In this document: in pieces, positions 59,004-64,000 of the stretch | Position numbering within the stretch: the stretch's first letter is position 1 | Layout of the letters: each line of letters begins with the position of its first letter | Source: Solirubrobacter pauli | GTDB lineage: Bacteria; Actinomycetota; Thermoleophilia; Solirubrobacterales; Solirubrobacteraceae | Assembly: GCF_003633755.1 (NCBI RefSeq) | Contig: NZ_RBIL01000001.1 | Span: 853,426-917,425 of the forward strand | DNA length: 64,000 nt | Direction: 5' to 3' | Position numbers and translations under genes: made by a program | Notes under the pieces: model-generated | Database searches by the model: none | What the model was told of the DNA's origin: nothing | Seen by the model: the letters and a program-made list of their open reading frames with translations, nothing else

Positions 59004-59989
59004 TGCTTGCCGCCGACCCGGCCGTGCCGCGCCGTGACGCGCTCCTCCGGCCGGAGACGATGGCCGGCGTGCTGTCGCAGCGGCTGCACGCCGGCGTGCC
59101 GGTCGAGGCCTGCGAGCGCCACTACGTCAAGTACCGCGTCGGCGAGAGCGTGCGCGTCGTCTATCGCTACCGAGTGGGGACCACCACGACGTTCGCGGCG
59201 GCCCGGAGCGGCCGCCGCGACGGCGTCCCCGCGCCCGAGGTCGACGCCGCGCTCTATCCCTTCCCGCACGACCGCAAGCTGCCCGCCCTCACCCGGCTGC
59301 CGGGCGAGCTGGTCGCCTGGGCCTCCGAGCAGTCGGCGACGTCGCGCACCGCCACCGCGTACGCGAAGGTCCAGCGCGGCGACGGCGAACGCCGCGGCCT
59401 GCGCGCCCTCGCGGACCAGGACGCCGTCCGCGTGCCGCGCCTCCTCGACGACGCGAACGGCGTCCTGACGATCGAGGCCCTGCACGGCACCCGCCCGACG
59501 CTCCACGCCTTCGGCAACGCCCTGGCGACGCTCCACGAACTTAAACGTCCTGGACGTTTAAGTTCGTTCGACCGGCTCGATCCCGCTCGGCTGCACACCG
59601 CCGCGCGGGTCATCGCGCAGGCGCGGCCCGACGTCGGCGACGCGGCGCGCAGGCTGGCGGAGCGGCTCGGCGAGCCGCCCGCGCGACCGCTCGTCACGGT
59701 CCACGGGGACGCGAACCTCGGCAACGCGCTGCAGCTGCACGACGGCACCGTCGTGCTGCTCGACCTCGAGCATCTGAGCGAAGGACCGGCCGCGGCGGAC
59801 GTCGGGCAGGTGGTCGCCAACCTGCTCGTCGCGCGCACGGACGCGCGGCCGTTCCTGGACGGCTACGGGCCGATCGACCCGGAGGCGCTGCGCTGGTACA
59901 CGGCCGCGTCGCTGCTCGCGCGGGTCGCTTTGCCCGCCGTGAGCCGTGTGCGCCAGGACCTGCTGCCCCGGCTGGCGAGGCTGCTGTGA
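59000..59989 (+). CDS. APH-type phosphotransferase of the glycan operon
   Basis: 329 residues. Kinase-fold phosphotransferase: catalytic loop LVTVHGDANLGNALQLHDG (HGD, about residue 235) and metal-binding VVLLDLEHLSEGPAAADVGQ. The ATP-loop region is divergent. The likely role is phosphorylation of a sugar or a glycan intermediate. ATG at 59000 overlaps the heparinase stop; it is followed by the glycosyltransferase by GTGA. It holds a 33-bp palindrome near codons 179-190 that encodes the HELKRPGRLSSF segment. Confidence 0.8.
   Translation: MMLAADPAVPRRDALLRPETMAGVLSQRLHAGVPVEACERHYVKYRVGESVRVVYRYRVGTTTTFAAARSGRRDGVPAPEVDAALYPFPHDRKLPALTRLPGELVAWASEQSATSRTATAYAKVQRGDGERRGLRALADQDAVRVPRLLDDANGVLTIEALHGTRPTLHAFGNALATLHELKRPGRLSSFDRLDPARLHTAARVIAQARPDVGDAARRLAERLGEPPARPLVTVHGDANLGNALQLHDGTVVLLDLEHLSEGPAAADVGQVVANLLVARTDARPFLDGYGPIDPEALRWYTAASLLARVALPAVSRVRQDLLPRLARLL
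59535..59567. repeat. perfect 33-bp palindrome inside the phosphotransferase gene
   Basis: The left arm ACGAACTTAAACGTCC (59535-59550), a single central T and the exact reverse complement (59552-59567). AT content is far above the surrounding gene. It is in frame and adds a Lys/Arg-rich loop. Confidence 0.55.
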
Positions 59990-61053
59990 AACCCGCGCTG
60001 CTGTTCTACTGCCAGCACTCGGTCGGCCTCGGGCACCTGATGCGCAGCTATGCGCTGTGCGACCGGCTCGCCGAGCGCTTCGACGTGACGTTGCTCGCCG
60101 GCGGCCAGCTGCCGAGCGACATCCCGCCGCCGCGCGGCGTGCGGATCGTCGCGCTGCCGCCGCTGGGCATGTCCGCCGCCGGCTTCGGCAGCACCGACCC
60201 GCGCTACACGACCGAACGCGCGTGGGACGTCCGCCTCCACCGCATCCTCGACACCGTCCGGGACGTCCGGCCGAAGGTCGTGCTCGTCGAGCTGTACCCG
60301 TTCGGCCGGGCGAAGTTCACGCGCGAGATCGTGCCGCTGCTGGGCGCCGCCGACGACGCGTTCAAGGCCTGCAGCCTGCGCGACATCCTCGTCTCCGGCG
60401 ACGCGCAGCGAGACGACCGCGCGCGCAAGCTCGCCGACGCGCACCTGGACGCGATCCTCGTCCACGCCGACCCGCGCTTCGCCCGCCTCGAGGAGACCTT
60501 CAAGCCCCCGACGCCGCTCAGCGTCCCGGTCCACTACACGGGCTTCGTCACCGGCCGCGAGCAGGCGGACGAGCCCGCGCGCGGAGACCACGTGGTCATC
60601 AGCGCCGGCGGCGGACGCGTCGGCCGGCCGCTGCTCGAGGAGGCGATCGAGCGCCTGAACGGCACGCCGATGCGGGCGATCGCCGGCCCGCTGATGCCGG
60701 ACGAGGACTTCGAGGCGCTCCGCCGGCGGGCGCCCCGCAACGTCGACCTCATCCGCTCCGTCCCCGACCTCGCCGCCGAGCTCAAGCGCGCCGCCGCGAG
60801 CATCAGCCAGTGCGGGTACAACACCGCGCTGGACGTCGTCCGCGCGCGGGTCCCCGCGCTCGTCGTGCCCTACGCGACGCCCGAGGAGGACGAGCAGACG
60901 CGCCGCGCGCAACGCCTGCAGGACCTCGGCCTGGTGCGGGTCGCCGACCACGTGGAGCCGCGGCTGCTCGACGACTTCGAGCCGGCCCCCGCGAGCCTCG
61001 ACCTCGACGGCGCCGCGACCACCCGCGACCTCCTCTACGAGCTGATCGCGTGA
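59986..61053 (+). CDS. MurG-like glycosyltransferase (GT28-type)
   Basis: 355 residues. It starts FYCQHSVGLGHLMRSYALCD, the glycine-rich loop of MurG-type GT-B enzymes, and its C-terminal half has ISQCGYNTALDVVRARVPAL with VVPYATPEEDEQTRRAQRLQ, the nucleotide-sugar-binding site of GT28/GT1 members. Substrate not assigned. GTG start overlapping the phosphotransferase stop, and GTGA overlap with the ABC exporter. Confidence 0.87.
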   Translation: MKPALLFYCQHSVGLGHLMRSYALCDRLAERFDVTLLAGGQLPSDIPPPRGVRIVALPPLGMSAAGFGSTDPRYTTERAWDVRLHRILDTVRDVRPKVVLVELYPFGRAKFTREIVPLLGAADDAFKACSLRDILVSGDAQRDDRARKLADAHLDAILVHADPRFARLEETFKPPTPLSVPVHYTGFVTGREQADEPARGDHVVISAGGGRVGRPLLEEAIERLNGTPMRAIAGPLMPDEDFEALRRRAPRNVDLIRSVPDLAAELKRAAASISQCGYNTALDVVRARVPALVVPYATPEEDEQTRRAQRLQDLGLVRVADHVEPRLLDDFEPAPASLDLDGAATTRDLLYELIA

Positions 61054-62732
61054 GCGACGGCGCCAAGGTCCTGCGCCCCTACGTGCTGCGCCAGTGGCGC
61101 GCGCTCGCGGGCGCCTCCGCCGGCACCGCCGTGCTCGCCCTGGCCGAGCTGGCCAAGCCGTGGCCGATCGCGCTGATCGTCGACCACGTGATCGCCGACC
61201 GCGAGGCGCCCTTCACGCCCGACCTGACGCTCCTGCTCGGGATCGGCGCGATGATCCTCGCGATCGCCGTCGCCGAGTCCGCCTCCACGTACTTCACGGG
61301 CCTGTGGCTGCAGAGCGCCGGCGAGCGGATCGCGCATCAGCTGCGCGTCGCGATCTACGACCACCTGCAGCGGCTGAGCCTCGCCTACCACCAGCGCACG
61401 CCCAAGGGCGACCTCCTCACGCGCGTGACCGAGGACGTCAACGACATGGGCGAGCTGTTCAGCGACACGCTCGGCGAGATGCTCCAGAGCGCGCTGCTCG
61501 CGGTCGGCATGACGGTCGTGCTGCTGGTCATCGACCCCGTCCTCGCGCTGCTGAGCCTCGTCACCGCGCCGCTGCTGGTGATCATCAGCTTCGTCTTCCG
61601 GCGCAAGGTGCGCGACCGCGCGCGCCGCCAGCGCCGTCACGAGGGCGACCTCGCGAGCATCGCCAACGAGGCGCTCTCCGCCATGACCGTCGTGAAGGCG
61701 TTCGGCGCCGAACGGCAAGAGGCCGACCGCGTGCGCACCCGCTCCGAGCAGCGCATGGGCGTCGGCGTCGAGGTCGCCCGGCTCCAGGCCCGCTTCGACG
61801 GCACCGTCGGCGTGATCCGCGCCATGGCGACCGCGCTCGTGACCGTCGTCGGCGTGTTCCGCGTCGCCAAGGGCGAGCTGAGCGTGGGTGACCTCATCAT
61901 CTTCGTCTCCTACACGCGCAAGGCGTCCTCCCCCATGCGCTCGTTCGCGCGCGAGGCGGCCAAGCTCACCGCAGCGCTCGCCCGCGCCGACCGGATCGCC
62001 GAGGTCCTGACCGAGGACGACGTGATCGAGGACCGCCCGCACGCGTACCACGGCGGTCGGGCGCGCGGGGAGATCGAGCTGGAGGACGTCAGCTTCCGGT
62101 ACGCGCACGAGCGTCCCGCGTTGCAGGACGTGTCGATCAAGCTCCACGCCGGCCAGCGGCTCGCGCTCACCGGCGCATCCGGAGCCGGCAAGTCCACGCT
62201 TGCCGCACTCGTCGCCCGCTTCTACGACCCGACGTCCGGACGCGTGCTGATCGACGGCCGCGACGCCCGCGACTGCGCCCAGGCCTGGCTGCGCGACCAG
62301 ATCGCGGTCGTCCTCCAGGACACGGTGCTGTTCACCGGCACCGTGCGTGAGAACATCGCCTACGGGGCGGACGCCCCCGACGAAGCCGTCGTCGACGCCG
62401 CCAAGGCCGCCGCCGCGCACGACTTCATCCAGCGCCTGCCCGACGGCTACGACACGCGGCTCGGCCCGCAGGGCACGGGCCTCTCCGGCGGTCAGCGCCA
62501 GCGGCTCGGCATCGCCCGCACGCTGCTGCGCGACCCGCCGATCATCATCCTCGACGAGCCCACCACGGCGCTCGACCAGGACGCGGAGAACCAGGTGATG
62601 GACGGCCTGGACCGCCTGATGCGCGGACGGACGTGCATCCTCATCACCCACTCGGCGCGGCTCGCGAGCACCGCCGACCAGATTCTCGAACTCGACCACG
62701 GACGGATCACGGAGGCCACGACGCATGGCTAG
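61050..62732 (+). CDS. ABC exporter (fused permease-ATPase)
   Basis: 560 residues: six membrane helices (VLALAELAKPWPIALIVDHV, LLLGIGAMILAIAVAESAST, LLAVGMTVVLLVIDPVLALL) then an ATPase with Walker A LTGASGAGKSTLAALVARF (about residue 374), signature LSGGQRQRLGIARTLLR (about 479) and Walker B IIILDEPTTALDQDA. The half-transporter likely works as a homodimer. Homologues (MsbA-like) flip lipid-linked sugars or lipids. In this operon the likely cargo is the lipid-linked glycan made by the two glycosyltransferases. 8-nt overlap with the epimerase gene. Confidence 0.9.
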   Translation: MSDGAKVLRPYVLRQWRALAGASAGTAVLALAELAKPWPIALIVDHVIADREAPFTPDLTLLLGIGAMILAIAVAESASTYFTGLWLQSAGERIAHQLRVAIYDHLQRLSLAYHQRTPKGDLLTRVTEDVNDMGELFSDTLGEMLQSALLAVGMTVVLLVIDPVLALLSLVTAPLLVIISFVFRRKVRDRARRQRRHEGDLASIANEALSAMTVVKAFGAERQEADRVRTRSEQRMGVGVEVARLQARFDGTVGVIRAMATALVTVVGVFRVAKGELSVGDLIIFVSYTRKASSPMRSFAREAAKLTAALARADRIAEVLTEDDVIEDRPHAYHGGRARGEIELEDVSFRYAHERPALQDVSIKLHAGQRLALTGASGAGKSTLAALVARFYDPTSGRVLIDGRDARDCAQAWLRDQIAVVLQDTVLFTGTVRENIAYGADAPDEAVVDAAKAAAAHDFIQRLPDGYDTRLGPQGTGLSGGQRQRLGIARTLLRDPPIIILDEPTTALDQDAENQVMDGLDRLMRGRTCILITHSARLASTADQILELDHGRITEATTHG

Positions 62733-63708
62733 AGCGCTCGTCACCGGAGCCGCGGGGTTCATCGGCTCGCACCTCGTCGACGCCCTGCTCGCGGACGGCC
62801 ACGCCGTCCTGGGCGTGGACTGCTTCAACGACAACTACGCCGCCGAGGACAAGCGCGCGAACCTGGCGGGCGCGAACGACCACGACGCGTTCGAGCTGCT
62901 CACCGGCGACCTCGTCGACCTCGACGCGCACCGCCTCGTCGAGCAGAGCGACGTGATCTTCCACCTCGCCGGCGAGCCGGGCGTGCGCGGGAGCTGGGGC
63001 AAGCGCTTCGACCGCTACACGCACCACAACGTCGGCGCGACCCAGCACCTGCTGGAGGCGATGGCGGACGCGGGCGACGGCAAGCGGTTCGTGTACGCCT
63101 CGTCGAGCAGCGTCTACGGCGACGCGCTCACGCTCCCCACGCGGGAGGACGCGACACCGCGGCCGCTCTCGCCCTACGGCGTGACCAAGCTGGCCGCCGA
63201 GCACCTGTGCGTCCTCTACGGCGAGGAGCAGGACGTCAACACGGTCGCCCTGCGCTTCTTCTCCGTCTACGGCCCGCGCCAGCGGCCCGACATGGCGTTC
63301 CGCCGCTTCTGCGAGGCGATCGTCGGCGGCCGGCCGATCGAGGTGTTCGGCGACGGCCGCCAGTCGCGCGACTTCACCTACGTCGCCGACATCGTCGCCG
63401 CCACCCTCGCGGCGGGCTTCGCGGACACGCCGCCCGGACGGGTCTACAACCTGGGCGGTGGCGGCAGCGTGAGCGTCAACCGGGCGTTGGAGACGCTCGC
63501 CGCGCTCGCCGGCCGCCCGCTCGACGTCCGCCACGGCGAGCGCCAGGAAGGCGACGTCGCCGACACGGGCGCGGACACGGCCCGCGCCCGCGCCGAGCTG
63601 GGCTGGACGCCCGCGACCCCGCTCCGCGACGGCCTCGCCGCTGAGCTGGACTGGGTGCGCGAGCGCGCGGTCCCGTTTCCGCGCATGCGGAGCTTGAGCG
63701 CTTCTTGA
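62725..63708 (+). CDS. NAD-dependent sugar nucleotide epimerase/dehydratase
   Basis: 327 residues of the extended SDR family (GalE/UDP-glucuronate-epimerase-like). Cofactor motif ALVTGAAGFIGSHLVDALLA, catalytic Ser in FVYASSSSVYGDAL, Tyr-Lys in LSPYGVTKLAAEHLC, and FFSVYGPRQRPDMAFRRFCE for the nucleotide sugar. The product would supply an epimerised NDP-sugar to the two glycosyltransferases of the same operon. ATG start inside the last codons of the ABC exporter gene. It is the last gene before the operon end; 45 nt later another gene starts. Confidence 0.9.
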   Translation: MARALVTGAAGFIGSHLVDALLADGHAVLGVDCFNDNYAAEDKRANLAGANDHDAFELLTGDLVDLDAHRLVEQSDVIFHLAGEPGVRGSWGKRFDRYTHHNVGATQHLLEAMADAGDGKRFVYASSSSVYGDALTLPTREDATPRPLSPYGVTKLAAEHLCVLYGEEQDVNTVALRFFSVYGPRQRPDMAFRRFCEAIVGGRPIEVFGDGRQSRDFTYVADIVAATLAAGFADTPPGRVYNLGGGGSVSVNRALETLAALAGRPLDVRHGERQEGDVADTGADTARARAELGWTPATPLRDGLAAELDWVRERAVPFPRMRSLSAS

Positions 63709-63730
63709 CGTTCGCTCCACACTCGCTTGA

Positions 63731-63752
63731 GGGGACGTCCCGATACGTCCCC
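63731..63752. promoter_or_regulatory. 8-bp inverted repeat directly before the chemoreceptor-tip gene
   Basis: GGGGACGT and ACGTCCCC around a 6-nt spacer (CCCGAT), ending 1 nt before the ATG at 63754. The centre contains CCGATA, similar to the -10 element of flagellar sigma factors, but no clear -35 is seen. It may be an operator or hairpin. Confidence 0.4.
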
Positions 63753-63753
63753 C

Positions 63754-64000
63754 ATGTCCCGCTTCACGCCCAATCGCCCTGATCACCTCGTCGCCTCGAT
63801 CGTCGCCCTCGCCGAGCAGAGCAACCGCCTCGCGCTCGACGCCGCCATGGAGGCCGCTCGCGCCGACCGCGAGGGCCACACCGCCACCGTCGTCGACCAG
63901 ATCTGCCGCCTCGCGGTCGGCGCCGGCGTCTCCGCCGGCGAGATCGTCTGGCTCGTCACCGAGCTCGAGAGCGCGACCGAGGACCTCGGCCAGCTGGCCG
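63754..64000 (+). CDS. small orphan protein with chemoreceptor (MCP) signalling-tip sequence, 3' end outside window
   Basis: 82 codons visible. Residues 15-82 follow the methyl-accepting chemotaxis protein hairpin tip: IVALAEQSNRLALDAAMEAA (canonical I-x-x-I-A-x-Q-T-N-L-L-A-L-N-A-A-I-E-A-A), then RADREGHTATVVDQICRLA in place of RAGE-x-GrGFAVVA-x-EVR-x-LA, and GAGVSAGEIVWLV in the C-terminal helix. There is no sensor domain, membrane helix, HAMP domain or N-terminal arm of the hairpin upstream: the epimerase gene ends 45 nt before. The protein begins at the tip with a 14-residue lead (SRFTPNRPDHLVA). It could interact with CheA/CheW; function is unproved. Confidence 0.65.
   Translation, partial: MSRFTPNRPDHLVASIVALAEQSNRLALDAAMEAARADREGHTATVVDQICRLAVGAGVSAGEIVWLVTELESATEDLGQLA

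Noticed and set aside
59535-59567. Transposon end or attachment site at the 33-bp palindrome
   Set aside because: No transposase, no target duplication and the gene is intact on both sides.
1-64000. tRNA, rRNA, CRISPR or prophage genes
   Set aside because: Looked for cloverleaf-type conserved blocks, regularly spaced repeats and phage structural genes; none found by eye.

Overview
The window is a very GC-rich, densely packed chromosomal segment with about 62 protein genes on both strands. I see no rRNA, tRNA, CRISPR array, insertion sequence or phage module. Base composition, frequent GTG/TTG starts, the many NarL-type kinases, AraC and VOC genes, MepA- and M6-type secreted enzymes and a DivIVA-like protein point to Actinomycetota. 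The style best fits Thermoleophilia/Solirubrobacterales, but this is inferred from content only; no phylogenetic marker gene is present.

Layout. 1-5.7 kb: the end of a TrkH/TrkA potassium system, AraC/VOC genes, a NYN-domain nuclease-like protein and a DUF1330-tetR pair with a candidate operator. 5.7-10.1 kb: a frameshifted membrane protein, the pseudokinase AMPylator SelO, a small EF-Tu-domain-like protein, a VOC protein and a medium-chain reductase. 10.1-18.5 kb: a 1986-residue DUF4011-helicase-Vsr-like protein resembling anti-phage Hhe proteins, 7 nt downstream of a molybdopterin oxidoreductase, plus a small three-repeat protein. 18.8-25.3 kb: a secreted M6 metallopeptidase, an MMPL/RND transporter and a NarL-type two-component pair. 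25.3-34.7 kb: an SDR-MFS-MBL-AraC-VOC operon with a divergent AraC regulator, then two large secreted proteins and another SDR. 34.8-38.4 kb: a DUF4097 protein, a soluble-type histidine kinase and a sugar-binding lipoprotein. 38.3-45.3 kb: DoxX/NDH-2/ArsR, an XRE regulator with a clear operator, a fused PabB-PabC, DUF2332 and GNAT genes. 45.3-52.6 kb: a DivIVA-like coiled coil with six 29-residue repeats, a GH43/32-like propeller enzyme, a GT39 mannosyltransferase-like protein, a MepA-like endopeptidase, a methyltransferase, a hydrolase, a GNAT and a glutamine-amidotransferase-type hydrolase. 52.6-63.7 kb: a divergent glycan locus. The minus arm has a Tat-exported toroid protein, an isochorismatase, a polysaccharide deacetylase and a membrane protein. 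The plus arm has GT4, heparinase II/III, phosphotransferase, MurG-like GT, ABC exporter and epimerase, all overlapping by 4-8 nt. The window ends in a small orphan protein with the hairpin tip of a chemoreceptor signalling domain.

How it works together. Most genes sit in short translationally coupled operons (ATGA, GTGA and TTGA overlaps), and many convergent neighbours share a 4-nt stop overlap. The most coherent multi-gene system is the 52.6-63.7 kb glycan locus, which looks like synthesis, export and remodelling of a surface polysaccharide or glycolipid. The most distinctive single proteins are the orphan chemoreceptor-tip protein at the right edge and the helicase-nuclease at 10-16 kb. 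Several perfect inverted repeats lie at or inside coding starts (32.3 kb, 35.1 kb) or inside genes (42.6 kb, 59.5 kb).
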